Made by a program: the position numbers and the translations under genes. Positions 52,070-60,770 of a DNA stretch of 64,000 bases are shown here, piece by piece; position 1 is the first letter of the stretch; each line of letters starts with the position of its first letter. The notes below the pieces were generated by a model, which was not told where the DNA came from, made no database searches, and saw only the letters and a list, made by a program, of their open reading frames with translations. Location: contig CP045205.1 of the NCBI GenBank assembly GCA_009363175.1, forward strand, positions 186,001 to 250,000. Reading direction: 5' to 3'. Origin of the DNA: Citrobacter telavivensis (GTDB taxonomy: Bacteria; Pseudomonadota; Gammaproteobacteria; Enterobacterales; Enterobacteriaceae).

Positions 52070-52258
52070 TTATTGTTGTTGCGCAAATTCAGCCAACAGC
52101 GGCCAACGTTTAATCGCGGCGGCAAGCTGTTCACGCTGGGAAATATCGGTGTAATCAAATTCTGGCAATGAAAAAGCCTGGCTTAATGCCAGGAAATCGT
52201 TTTGAAAGGTATAGCCCAATGTTGAATCAGTTTGCGTGCCGGGTTCGTTGTCAGACAT
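52070..52258 (-). CDS. bcsR: Cellulose biosynthesis small protein BcsR (YhjR)
   Basis: A 62-residue cytoplasmic protein and first gene of the bcsRQABZC operon. In E. coli BcsR binds BcsQ and stabilises the BcsRQE complex on BcsA. Conserved features are YTFQNDFLALSQAFSLPEFDY (about residues 16-36, here cited by end residues) and the YTDIS segment. Start ATG at 52256-52258. It diverges from bcsE across 288 bases. Confidence 0.93.
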   Translation of the reverse strand: MSDNEPGTQTDSTLGYTFQNDFLALSQAFSLPEFDYTDISQREQLAAAIKRWPLLAEFAQQQ

Positions 52259-52546
52259 TTTGTTTTATCCCTTTGAATAGACTCGCCATGCTTCAAACAT
52301 TTTTTCTGTTTGCATTCCGCTTTGTCCCCACCGAAATTCGATAAGGCTAAAAGTTGCTCATTTTCTGAGTTGTTTTTTCGTGAAAATACGCGTCATGGAA
52401 TCGGAAAGGCCGATGTTACAAGGCTTCTTGCTCGCCAAATTGATTCACATGCTAAATCTGATACGTTTTAATTTCAATGTTAGGTTTATTTCTGGGCTTT
52501 CGCTAGTAAACTGATAAACAGATAAAATAGCGACCCGAGGAACGCT

Positions 52547-54106
52547 GTGGACCCTGTATTTTCAATTGGCATCTCATCATTATGGGATGAACTACGCCAT
52601 ATGCCAGCCGGTGGAGTCTGGTGGATTAACACTGATCGCGTTGAAGATGCTATCAGTCTGGCGAATCAAACGATTGCTTTTCAGACCGGGACTGCAAAAG
52701 TCGCGGCCATTTCTATGGGCAGCGATCCTGGAAAAATATTCAAATTAGATGAATCTCACGGCCCGGAAAAAATTCAGTTATTTTCTATGCCAACTTCTGA
52801 GAAGGGTCTATACTTTATGACCCGAGATTTACTCTGCTCTCTGGATCCGACGCATTACTTATTCATTCTTATTTGCGCAAATAACGGCTGGCAAAATATT
52901 CCAGTTGAACGTTTGCGTCTGTGGCTGGACAAAATGAATAAATGGACGCGTCTCCATCACTGTTCTGTAGTGGTGCTTAACCCCGGGAATAATAACGATA
53001 AACAATTCTCTCTTTTAATGGGGGAATACCGATCGCTTTACGGTCTCGCCAGCATGCGTTATCAGGGCGATCAACATTTGTTTGATATTGCCTTCTGGTG
53101 CAACGAAAAAGGCGTCAGCGCTCGTCAGCAACTCACCATCCGCCATCATGACGGTCAGTGGGAACTGGCACAGAAAGAAGAGGCTGAAATCCAACCCCGT
53201 AGCGATGAAAAACAGATCCTGAGTAATGTCGCCGTGCTGGAGGGGGCACCGCCGCTCTCCGAACACTGGAAATTATTCGATAATAATGAAGCTTTATTCA
53301 ATGAGGCGCGTACGGCCCAGGCGGCAACGCTGATCTTCTCGCTTCAGCAAAACAGCCAGATTGAACCCATGGCGCGTAGCATTCATACCCTGCGTCGCCA
53401 GCGGGGAAGCGCGCTGAAAATCCTCGTGCGGGAAAACATCGCCAGCCTTCGCGCCACCGATGAACGCCTGCTGTTAGGCTGCGGTGCCAATATGGTGATT
53501 CCGTGGAATGCCCCGCTCTCACGTTGTCTGACGCTGATTGAAAGCGTTCAGGGCCAGCAATTTAGCCGCTACGTGCCGGAAGACATCACGACGCTACTGT
53601 CGATGACCCAGCCGATGAAACTGCGCGGTTTTCAGAAGTGGGATGTGTTCTGTGAAGCGGTGAACAACATGATGAGCAACACCCTGCTGCCTGCCGACGG
53701 GAAAGGGGTGATGGTAGCGTTGCGGCCCGTTCCGGGTATCCGCGTTGAGCAAGCCTTAACGATGTGCCGCCCGCACCGTACCGGCGATATTGTCACCATT
53801 GGCGGCAACCGCCTGGTGCTGTTCTTGTCGTTTTGTCGCGTGAACGATCTCGATACCGCGCTCAATCATATCTTTCCGCTCCCGACCGGCGATCTCTTTT
53901 CTAACCGCATGGTCTGGTTTGAAGATAATCTCATCAGCGCTGAACTGGTGCAGATGCGTTTACTGGCGCCAGAGCAGTGGGGACAACCGCTGCCGCTGAC
54001 CCAGAACGTGAAGCCGGTCCTCAATGCCGAGCATGACGGCAAGACGTGGCGCCGCATTCCACACCCGCTACGCTTACTGGACGATGAAACGGAGCGCTCA
54101 TCATGA
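52547..54106 (+). CDS. bcsE: c-di-GMP-binding cellulose biosynthesis protein BcsE
   Basis: BcsE raises cellulose output by binding c-di-GMP and interacting with BcsRQ, BcsF and BcsA. The 519-residue protein has an N-terminal NTPase-like region, a degenerate receiver-like domain and a C-terminal GIL domain with the c-di-GMP I-site R411-TG-D414. The start is the GTG at 52547 with GAGG upstream; E. coli BcsE starts four residues earlier, which exactly explains the offset of its RTGD (415-418). The stop overlaps bcsF by four bases. Confidence 0.95.
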   Translation: MDPVFSIGISSLWDELRHMPAGGVWWINTDRVEDAISLANQTIAFQTGTAKVAAISMGSDPGKIFKLDESHGPEKIQLFSMPTSEKGLYFMTRDLLCSLDPTHYLFILICANNGWQNIPVERLRLWLDKMNKWTRLHHCSVVVLNPGNNNDKQFSLLMGEYRSLYGLASMRYQGDQHLFDIAFWCNEKGVSARQQLTIRHHDGQWELAQKEEAEIQPRSDEKQILSNVAVLEGAPPLSEHWKLFDNNEALFNEARTAQAATLIFSLQQNSQIEPMARSIHTLRRQRGSALKILVRENIASLRATDERLLLGCGANMVIPWNAPLSRCLTLIESVQGQQFSRYVPEDITTLLSMTQPMKLRGFQKWDVFCEAVNNMMSNTLLPADGKGVMVALRPVPGIRVEQALTMCRPHRTGDIVTIGGNRLVLFLSFCRVNDLDTALNHIFPLPTGDLFSNRMVWFEDNLISAELVQMRLLAPEQWGQPLPLTQNVKPVLNAEHDGKTWRRIPHPLRLLDDETERSS

Positions 54107-54294
54107 TGACCATCAGCGATATCCTGCAGATCATTGTTGTTTGTGCGCTGATTTTCTTCCCGCTGGGGTATCTGGCACGCCATTCACTTCGGCGGATCAG
54201 TAATACGACCCGGCTGTTATTTGCGAAACCTCGTTATGTTAAACCGGCCGGAACATTGCGCCGCACGGTGATTTCCAGGGCAACGAAAAAATGA
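54103..54294 (+). CDS. bcsF: Cellulose biosynthesis membrane protein BcsF
   Basis: A 63-residue inner-membrane protein with one helix (about residues 7-25) followed by a strongly basic cytoplasmic tail (RHSLRRISNTTR). In E. coli BcsF recruits BcsE to the membrane and supports BcsG. It overlaps both bcsE (54103-54106) and bcsG (54291-54294) by four bases, so the three are translationally coupled. Confidence 0.94.
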   Translation: MMTISDILQIIVVCALIFFPLGYLARHSLRRISNTTRLLFAKPRYVKPAGTLRRTVISRATKK

Positions 54295-55970
54295 CTCAAC
54301 AAACGCAAAACGCATCACTGCCTTCACCACTCTGGCAATACTGGCGCGGCCTTTCTGGCTGGAACTTCTATTTCCTGGTGAAATTCGGCCTGCTCTGGGC
54401 GGGCTATCTTAATTTTCACCCGCTGCTGAACCTGGTCTTTATGGCCTTCCTGCTGATACCTATTCCGCGTTACAGCCTGCATCGCATTCGTCACTGGATA
54501 GCCATTCCGATCGGCTTTGGTCTGTTCTGGCACGACACCTGGCTGCCTGGTCCGGAAAGTATTATGAGCCAGGGCTCGCAGGTGGCCGGTTTTAGCGCGG
54601 ACTATTTACTGGATCTTGCCACCCGCTTTATCAACTGGCAGATGATAGGCGCCGTGTTTGTCCTGCTGGTCGCGTGGCTGTTTTTGTCACAATGGATTCG
54701 GGTTACCGTTTTTGTGGTGGCGATTCTGGTCTGGCTGAACGTCCTGACGCTGGCAGGCCCCAGTTTCTCTCTGTGGCCGGCAGGTCAACCGACGACCACG
54801 GTGACCACCACGGGCGGTACGGCGGCAGAAACGGTCGCGACCGCCGGAGGAACGCCGGTCGTCGGTGATATCCCGGCGCAGACCGCGCCGCCGACCTCGG
54901 CGAATCTCAACGCATGGTTGAACACGTTCTACAATGCGGAAGCCAAGCGCAAAACGCCTTTCCCGTCAGCGCTTCCTGCGGATGCGCAGCCGTTTGAACT
55001 GCTGGTCATCAACATCTGCTCGCTCTCCTGGTCCGATATTGAAGCCGCAGGGTTGATGTCGCACCCGCTGTGGTCGCATTTTGATATTCAGTTTAAGCAC
55101 TTCAATTCTGCCACCTCGTATAGCGGCCCGGCAGCGATTCGTCTGTTACGCGCCAGTTGTGGACAGCCCTCGCACACCAATCTGTATCAGCCAGCAGGCA
55201 ACGAATGTTATCTGTTTGATAACTTGTCAAAACTGGGTTTCACGCAGCATCTGATGATGGGGCATAACGGCGAGTTCGGCGGCTTCCTGAAAGAGGTCCG
55301 TGAAAACGGCGGGATGCAGGCTGAGCTGATGGATCAGAAGGGCTTACCCGCGCCGCTGTTGGGCTTTGATGGTTCTCCGGTTTATGACGACACCGCCGTG
55401 CTGCAACGCTGGATGGAGACCACGGAGAAAGATAAGGATTCTCGCAGCGCCACCTTCTACAACACCCTGCCGCTCCACGACGGTAACCACTATCCGGGCG
55501 TAAGCAAAACGGCGGATTACAAAGCCCGCGCACAGAAATTCTTTGATGAACTGGACGCGTTCTTCACTGAGCTGGAGAAATCAGGGCGTAAGGTGATGGT
55601 TGTGGTCGTCCCGGAACACGGCGGAGCCTTAAAAGGCGACAGGATGCAGGTCTCTGGTCTGCGTGATATCCCAAGCCCGTCGATTACGAACGTCCCGGCA
55701 GGAGTGAAATTCTTCGGCATGAAAGCGCCGCATCAGGGTGCGCCGATTGTCATTAACCAGCCAAGCAGCTACCTGGCGATTTCTGACCTGGTGGTGCGCG
55801 TGCTTGACGGTAAGATCTTCACCGAAGACAGCGTGGACTGGACGAAACTCACCAGCAACCTGCCGCAGACGGCGGCGGTCTCGGAAAACGCCAACGCGGT
55901 CGTTATCCAGTATCAGGACAAACCGTACGTCCGTCTGAACGGTGGCGATTGGGTGCCGTATCCGCAGTAA
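54291..55970 (+). CDS. bcsG: Cellulose phosphoethanolamine transferase BcsG
   Basis: BcsG transfers phosphoethanolamine from phosphatidylethanolamine to cellulose. The 559-residue protein has an N-terminal membrane domain (about residues 25-160), a Thr/Ala/Gly-rich linker (about 166-200) and a periplasmic alkaline-phosphatase-like domain. The E. coli catalytic residues are conserved: Cys243, the nucleophile Ser278 (TSYSGP) and the Glu-His pair in VVPEHGG. The product is probably phosphoethanolamine cellulose. A strong hairpin follows six bases after the stop. Confidence 0.96.
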   Translation: MTQQTQNASLPSPLWQYWRGLSGWNFYFLVKFGLLWAGYLNFHPLLNLVFMAFLLIPIPRYSLHRIRHWIAIPIGFGLFWHDTWLPGPESIMSQGSQVAGFSADYLLDLATRFINWQMIGAVFVLLVAWLFLSQWIRVTVFVVAILVWLNVLTLAGPSFSLWPAGQPTTTVTTTGGTAAETVATAGGTPVVGDIPAQTAPPTSANLNAWLNTFYNAEAKRKTPFPSALPADAQPFELLVINICSLSWSDIEAAGLMSHPLWSHFDIQFKHFNSATSYSGPAAIRLLRASCGQPSHTNLYQPAGNECYLFDNLSKLGFTQHLMMGHNGEFGGFLKEVRENGGMQAELMDQKGLPAPLLGFDGSPVYDDTAVLQRWMETTEKDKDSRSATFYNTLPLHDGNHYPGVSKTADYKARAQKFFDELDAFFTELEKSGRKVMVVVVPEHGGALKGDRMQVSGLRDIPSPSITNVPAGVKFFGMKAPHQGAPIVINQPSSYLAISDLVVRVLDGKIFTEDSVDWTKLTSNLPQTAAVSENANAVVIQYQDKPYVRLNGGDWVPYPQ

Positions 55971-55976
55971 CGAAGA

Positions 55977-56003
55977 AGGCCGCAAGGATCGCCCTTGCGG
56001 CCT
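55977..56003. terminator. Hairpin terminator shared by bcsG and ldrD
   Basis: A perfect 11-base stem (AGGCCGCAAGG with CCTTGCGGCCT, loop ATCGC) lies between convergent bcsG and ldrD. On the minus strand the stem is followed by TCTTCG, on the plus strand by GGTTCG, so it probably acts in both directions, better on ldrD. Confidence 0.75.
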
Positions 56004-56051
56004 GGTTCGGGCGCATATTGCCACTGCGGCAGGCAGACGCCCATTAGCGCA

Positions 56052-56159
56052 TTACTTCCTGCTACGTAGCCAGTTCACAACCATTCCCGCAATAATGCCG
56101 GCAATGGCTGGAGCCGCTAAATCATGCCAGAAGGCAATGCCTAACTGAGTTAGCGTCAT
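56052..56159 (-). CDS. ldrD: Type I toxin LdrD (small hydrophobic peptide)
   Basis: A 35-residue membrane-active peptide nearly identical to E. coli LdrD: starts MTLTQLGIAFWHD, then LAAPAIAG, and ends NWLRSRK. Overexpressed Ldr peptides disturb the nucleoid and membrane energetics and stop growth; expression is normally silenced by the antisense RNA Rdl. The ATG at 56157-56159 is chosen by homology; a longer in-frame version starts in the untranslated leader and is rejected. Synteny is conserved: E. coli ldrD also lies between bcsG and yhjV. Confidence 0.93.
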   Translation of the reverse strand: MTLTQLGIAFWHDLAAPAIAGIIAGMVVNWLRSRK

Positions 56160-56207
56160 ATCGCCGCCTGTGTTGCAATGGCAACCGTTCGCGGCTATCC
56201 TTAACTT

Positions 56208-56271
56208 GTCTAGAGATAGGGATGCCCCCGTTGTGTTGCCTGGTTTACCGAGCAATGTGCGGGGGTTTTCT
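56208..56271 (+). ncRNA. rdlD: Antisense RNA RdlD (antitoxin of ldrD)
   Basis: A plus-strand promoter TTGCAA (56173-56178), 17-base spacer and TATCCT (56196-56201) predicts a start near 56208. The RNA would end in a hairpin of CCCCC (56225-56229) pairing GGGGG (56261-56265) followed by TTTTCT, giving about 64 bases, the size of E. coli Rdl RNAs. It is fully complementary to the start of the ldrD mRNA leader. Ends are predicted, not measured. Confidence 0.75.
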
Positions 56272-56272
56272 A

Positions 56273-56301
56273 CATCTAGCGTCATTGCCGCCAGGGATCA
56301 A
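56273..56301 (-). promoter_or_regulatory. Promoter of the ldrD mRNA
   Basis: On the minus strand TTGATC (56296-56301), a 17-base spacer and TAGATG (56273-56278) predict a start near 56266. The resulting leader of about 107 bases covers the whole rdlD region. Confidence 0.65.
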
Positions 56302-56500
56302 GCCCCCGCAACGTTGCGCCTCACCGGGTCACCCGGCTTGGAGCAGATTCTACGATAACCCGCCTTGCCCGACATCCGACACGCTTTCGCTTTGCGTGAC
56401 GCCTCGCAATCAGTCAACTGGCAGAGACCCGCACTCTTCTGTAGAATTGCGTCCCCTCGCGGTCATCAAGCCGTGACGGCTATTTTTGGCAGGGGACTCC

Positions 56501-57799
56501 ATGCAGCACGACACATCACCACTTTGCGATCACCGCGCATCCGGCAAACCGGCATCGCAGACTTTACCGTTTACCCGCTACGATTTTGGCTGGGTGCTGC
56601 TGTGCATTGGCATGGCGATTGGCGCAGGAACGGTATTAATGCCGGTGCAGATTGGGCTGAAAGGCATCTGGGTTTTTATTACCGCCTCTCTGATTGCCTA
56701 TCCTGCCACCTGGATCGTACAGGATATCTATCTGAAAACGCTCTCCGAGAGCGAAACCTGTCATGACTATACCGATGTCATCAGCCATTACCTGGGGAAA
56801 AACTGGGGTGTCTTCCTTGGCGTGATTTACTTCCTGATGATCATCCACGGCATATTTATCTACTCGCTTTCCGTGGTGTTCGACAGCGCATCGTATATCC
56901 GCACCTTTGGCCTGACTGACGCCGACCTTTCACAGTCGTTGGTCTATAAAGTGGCGATTTTTGCGGCTCTGGTGGCGATCGCCTCCGGCGGTGAGAAGTT
57001 GCTTTTCAAAATCTCCGGCCCGATGGTGGTGGTGAAAGTCGGTATCATCGTGGTGTTTGGGCTGGCGATGATCCCCCACTGGAACCTGAGCAATATCACC
57101 GCTTTCCCGCAGGCGACGGTGTTCTTTCGCGACGTGTTGCTCACGATCCCCTTCTGCTTCTTTTCGGCGGTCTTCATTCAGGTTCTCAACCCGATGAATA
57201 TTGCCTATCGCAAGCGTGAAGCGGACAGAGTACTGGCAACCCGCATGGCGATTCGCACTCACCGTATCAGCTACATCACGCTCATTGCGGTGATCCTGTT
57301 TTTCTCCTTCTCGTTCACCTTCTCTATCACTCACGAGGAGGCGGTCTCCGCCTTTGAGCAAAACATTTCCGCACTGGCGTTAGCCGCGCAGGTCATACCT
57401 GGCCCGATTATTCACATCACCTCGACGGTGCTGAATATCTTTGCCGTCCTGACCGCGTTCTTTGGGATCTACCTGGGATTCCACGAGGCAATGAAGGGCA
57501 TTATTTTGAATGTGCTGGGTCGCGTCGTTAACGTCGGGAAAATTCCTTCACGCGTGATTACGCTGGGGATCTGCGCGTTTATCGTCACTACGCTGGTTGT
57601 CTGGGTTTCGTTTCGCGTCTCAGTGCTGGTGTTCTTCCAGTTGGGCAGCCCGCTGTACGGCATCGTCTCCTGCCTCATCCCGTTCTTCCTGATTTATAAC
57701 GTCGCTCCACTGGAAAAGCTGCGCGGTCTGAAAACCTGGCTGATTTTGCTCTACGGGATCCTGTTGTGCCTGTCGCCACTGCTGAAACTGATTGAATAG
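56501..57799 (+). CDS. yhjV: Amino-acid permease YhjV (HAAAP/SdaC family)
   Basis: A 432-residue inner-membrane transporter of the hydroxy/aromatic amino acid permease family with about 11 helices; relatives include SdaC and TdcC (serine, threonine). The conserved first helix GWVLLCIGMAIGAGTVLMP (about residues 30-48) and the FHEA..G segment are visible. The N-terminal about 25 residues differ from E. coli YhjV (423). The start is the ATG at 56501 with AGGGG upstream; a TTG five codons earlier is less likely. The substrate is not established. Confidence 0.92.
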   Translation: MQHDTSPLCDHRASGKPASQTLPFTRYDFGWVLLCIGMAIGAGTVLMPVQIGLKGIWVFITASLIAYPATWIVQDIYLKTLSESETCHDYTDVISHYLGKNWGVFLGVIYFLMIIHGIFIYSLSVVFDSASYIRTFGLTDADLSQSLVYKVAIFAALVAIASGGEKLLFKISGPMVVVKVGIIVVFGLAMIPHWNLSNITAFPQATVFFRDVLLTIPFCFFSAVFIQVLNPMNIAYRKREADRVLATRMAIRTHRISYITLIAVILFFSFSFTFSITHEEAVSAFEQNISALALAAQVIPGPIIHITSTVLNIFAVLTAFFGIYLGFHEAMKGIILNVLGRVVNVGKIPSRVITLGICAFIVTTLVVWVSFRVSVLVFFQLGSPLYGIVSCLIPFFLIYNVAPLEKLRGLKTWLILLYGILLCLSPLLKLIE

Positions 57800-57802
57800 A
57801 AT

Positions 57803-57837
57803 AAAAAAAGCCCGAGGGCGTAACCGCATCCTCGGGC
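57803..57837 (-). terminator. Intrinsic terminator of the dpp operon
   Basis: A perfect 8-base stem (GCCCGAGG with CCTCGGGC) lies after dppF; on the minus strand it is followed by seven T residues. The plus-strand side lacks a T-run, so it mainly ends dpp transcription, although yhjV converges here. Confidence 0.9.
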
Positions 57838-57854
57838 CTGGAGAAGTGACGAAT

Positions 57855-58868
57855 TTACGCTACGGGTTTCTGCGCATTTTCATCCTGATCAACCGCGAAA
57901 CAGGCGACCAGTTGACCGCTGTAGTCTTTTAACTGCGGCTGCAACTGGGTGCAGGGTCCGAAACGGCGACGGCAGCGGGCGTTGAAGGCACAGCCCGGCG
58001 GCGGATTCAGCGGGCTGGGTAGCTCACCGGTCAGCTTGATGCGCTCGCGGCGCTCGTCTGGATTCAGACGCGGCGTGGCGGAGAGCAGCGCCTGGGTGTA
58101 CGGATGGCGCGGGTTGTTGAAGATCTGGTCCTTCGTCCCTTTCTCCACGCAACGACCTAAGTACATCACCATCACCTCATCAGCAATGTGCTCAACAACC
58201 GACAGGTCGTGAGAGATGAAGACGTAGGACAGCCCCAGTTCCTGCTGCAAATCCATCATCAGGTTCAGCACCTGCGCACGGACAGAAACATCGAGCGCGG
58301 AGACCGGTTCATCGGCAATCACCACATCCGGATCCAGCATCAGCCCACGGGCGATGGCAATACGCTGGCGCTGACCGCCGGAGAACATATGCGGATAGCG
58401 GTCGTAGTGCTCGGTTTTCAGCCCCACTTTCGCCATCATCGCCAGCGCTTTTTCACGACGCTGCTCTTTGCTGAGCGAGGTGTTGATCAGTAGGGGTTCT
58501 TCCAGAATCTGTCCCACTTTCTTACGCGGGTTCAGCGAACCGTACGGGTTCTGGAACACAATCTGGATTTTCTGCCGACGCAGTTTCTGCGCATGCGGAT
58601 CGTGCTTAAGCAGATCCTGCCCCTGGTAATACAGTTCACCGCCCGTCGGCGTTTCAATCATCGTCAGCAGACGGCCAAGCGTGGATTTCCCACAGCCGGA
58701 CTCGCCCACCACCGCCAGCGTTTTGCCGCGTTCAAGGGTAAAGGATACGCCGTCGAGCGCTTTCACCAGGCGTTCCGGGGAGAAAATCCCCTTCTTCACC
58801 GGGTAGTATTTTTTCAGGTCGATTGCCTGCAACAACAGCTGTTGCGAGGTGGCCTCATGCGTACTCAT
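57855..58868 (-). CDS. dppF: Dipeptide ABC transporter ATP-binding protein DppF
   Basis: DppF is one of two ATPases of the DppABCDF importer for dipeptides (and, in E. coli, haem and 5-aminolevulinate). The 337-residue protein has Walker A GESGCGKST, signature FSGGQRQR, Walker B VVIADEPVSALD and the switch FISHD. The C-terminal oligopeptide-transporter extension has a Cys-rich stretch (GCAFNARCRRRFGPC) that, in relatives, can bind a 4Fe-4S cluster. It overlaps dppD by four bases. Confidence 0.97.
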   Translation of the reverse strand: MSTHEATSQQLLLQAIDLKKYYPVKKGIFSPERLVKALDGVSFTLERGKTLAVVGESGCGKSTLGRLLTMIETPTGGELYYQGQDLLKHDPHAQKLRRQKIQIVFQNPYGSLNPRKKVGQILEEPLLINTSLSKEQRREKALAMMAKVGLKTEHYDRYPHMFSGGQRQRIAIARGLMLDPDVVIADEPVSALDVSVRAQVLNLMMDLQQELGLSYVFISHDLSVVEHIADEVMVMYLGRCVEKGTKDQIFNNPRHPYTQALLSATPRLNPDERRERIKLTGELPSPLNPPPGCAFNARCRRRFGPCTQLQPQLKDYSGQLVACFAVDQDENAQKPVA

Positions 58869-59848
58869 AGTGTGGGCCTCCCGGCATCATCGAGTGGGTA
58901 ATGACATTTCGACTGGCGACCGCCATCCAACTGGGCCAGTTCAGGTTCTTCACTGCGGCATTTGTCCGTCGCATAGGGGCAACGTGGGTTCAGCAGACAG
59001 CCCATCGGGCGGTCATATTTCCCCGGCACCACGCCTGGCAGCGAGGCCAGTCGCGCTTTATCCTGAGCGAACTCCGGCAGTGCACGCAACAGTGCCTGGG
59101 TATAAGGGTGACGCGGTGCGCGGAAAATATCGTGCGCCGCCCCCGTTTCCACCACCTGACCGGCGTACATCACAATGATTTTATGCGCGGCTTCCGCCAC
59201 CAGCGCCAGGTCATGGGTAATGAGCACCAGCGCCATGTTCTCTTTCTGCTGCAGTTCCAGCAGCAGTTCGATGATTTGCGCCTGGATGGTCACGTCCAGC
59301 GCCGTCGTCGGCTCATCGGCAATCAACAGTTTCGGCCGACAGGCAATCGCCATCGCGATCATCACGCGCTGGCTCATCCCACCGGAAAGCTGATGCGGAT
59401 ACACGTCCAGGCGCGAGGCCGGATCGGGAATCCCCACCTGGTTTAGCAGGTCAATCGCCCGCTGACGACGGGTTTTCTTGTTGCCACCCTGATGCACCTT
59501 GATCGCTTCCATAATCTGGAAACCGACGGTGTAGCACGGGTTCAGGCTGGTCATCGGGTCCTGGAAAATCATCGCCACTTCGGCACCCACCAGGTTACGT
59601 CGCTCTTTCTCAGAGATACGCTTGAGGTCCTGACCGTTGAACAGCAGGTTCTCCGCCATCACGCGGCCCGGATAATCAATCAGCCCCATAATCGCCAGTG
59701 AACTGACCGATTTCCCTGAGCCTGACTCACCGACAATACCGACCACTTCACCCTGATTCACACTGTAGCTGATGCGGTCTACGGCGCGGAATTCGGAGCC
59801 AACATCACCGAAATGCACCGATAATTTATCTACATTTAATAACGCCAT
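58865..59848 (-). CDS. dppD: Dipeptide ABC transporter ATP-binding protein DppD
   Basis: The second ATPase of the dipeptide importer. The 327-residue protein has Walker A GESGSGKS, signature LSGGMSQR, Walker B LLIADEPTTALD and the switch LITHD, plus a C-terminal Cys-containing extension (CLLNPRCPYATDKC). The start ATG at 59846-59848 lies 10 bases after dppC. Confidence 0.97.
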   Translation of the reverse strand: MALLNVDKLSVHFGDVGSEFRAVDRISYSVNQGEVVGIVGESGSGKSVSSLAIMGLIDYPGRVMAENLLFNGQDLKRISEKERRNLVGAEVAMIFQDPMTSLNPCYTVGFQIMEAIKVHQGGNKKTRRQRAIDLLNQVGIPDPASRLDVYPHQLSGGMSQRVMIAMAIACRPKLLIADEPTTALDVTIQAQIIELLLELQQKENMALVLITHDLALVAEAAHKIIVMYAGQVVETGAAHDIFRAPRHPYTQALLRALPEFAQDKARLASLPGVVPGKYDRPMGCLLNPRCPYATDKCRSEEPELAQLDGGRQSKCHYPLDDAGRPTL

Positions 59849-59858
59849 CTCGAACCTC

Positions 59859-60761
59859 TTACTGCTTCAGTTTGGGATCGAGCGCGTCACGCAGACCGTC
59901 ACCCATCAGGTTAAATGCCAGCACCGTCAGCAGGATCGCCAGACCCGGGAAGGTCACGACCCACCAGGCGCTTTGCGCAAACTGCAACACATCCGCTAGC
60001 ATAGTGCCCCACTCCGGTGTTGGCGGTTGCGCACCCATGCCCAGGAAGCCAAGCGCGGCCATATCGAGAATGGCGTTAGAGAAGCCGAGCGACGCCTGAA
60101 CGATCAACGGCGCAAGGCAGTTCGGAAAGATGTTGATAAACATCTGGCGCATCGCACCGGCACCCGCCACGCGGGAAGCGGTCACGTAGTCGCGGTTGAC
60201 CTCCACCAGCACGGCGGCGCGCGTCAGTCGCACATAGTGCGGCAACGCGACGAACGTCAGCGCCAGCGCGGCGTTACCAATTGAGGGACCGAATACCGCC
60301 ACCAGCACCAGCGCGAGCAGCAGGCTCGGCAGCGCCAGCATGATGTCGACGATACGCATAATGATGTTATCAACGATGCCGCCAAAGTACCCGGCAACCA
60401 GACCCAACACCACGCCCATCACCAGCGACAGCACGACCACCAGGCAGCCCACCAGCAGCGACAGGCGCGCGCCGTACATCAGGCGCGACAGGACGTCGCG
60501 ACCCACGTCGTCGGTTCCCAACAGATGCGCCAGGCTGCCGCCTTCCTGCCAGGCAGGTGGTGCCAGCAGGACATCACGGAACTGGTCAGCCGGGTTATAC
60601 GGTGCCAGGAAGTTGGCGAATACCGCAATCAGGATCATGATCGCGACGTACACCAGTCCCACTACCGCGCCCTTGTTGCGTTTAAAATAGTGCCAGAACT
60701 CCTGCATCGGCGTCATCGGCACCGGTGCAGCAACAACTTTATTTTCAGTAACCTGTGACAT
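59859..60761 (-). CDS. dppC: Dipeptide ABC transporter permease DppC
   Basis: A 300-residue inner-membrane permease with an N-terminal cytoplasmic segment and about six helices; the ABC-importer coupling motif is recognisable in EVNRDYVTASRVAGAGAMRQMFINIFPN. It pairs with DppB. Spacings of 9-10 bases to its neighbours indicate one operon. Confidence 0.97.
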   Translation of the reverse strand: MSQVTENKVVAAPVPMTPMQEFWHYFKRNKGAVVGLVYVAIMILIAVFANFLAPYNPADQFRDVLLAPPAWQEGGSLAHLLGTDDVGRDVLSRLMYGARLSLLVGCLVVVLSLVMGVVLGLVAGYFGGIVDNIIMRIVDIMLALPSLLLALVLVAVFGPSIGNAALALTFVALPHYVRLTRAAVLVEVNRDYVTASRVAGAGAMRQMFINIFPNCLAPLIVQASLGFSNAILDMAALGFLGMGAQPPTPEWGTMLADVLQFAQSAWWVVTFPGLAILLTVLAFNLMGDGLRDALDPKLKQ

Positions 60762-60770
60762 GATGGCCCC

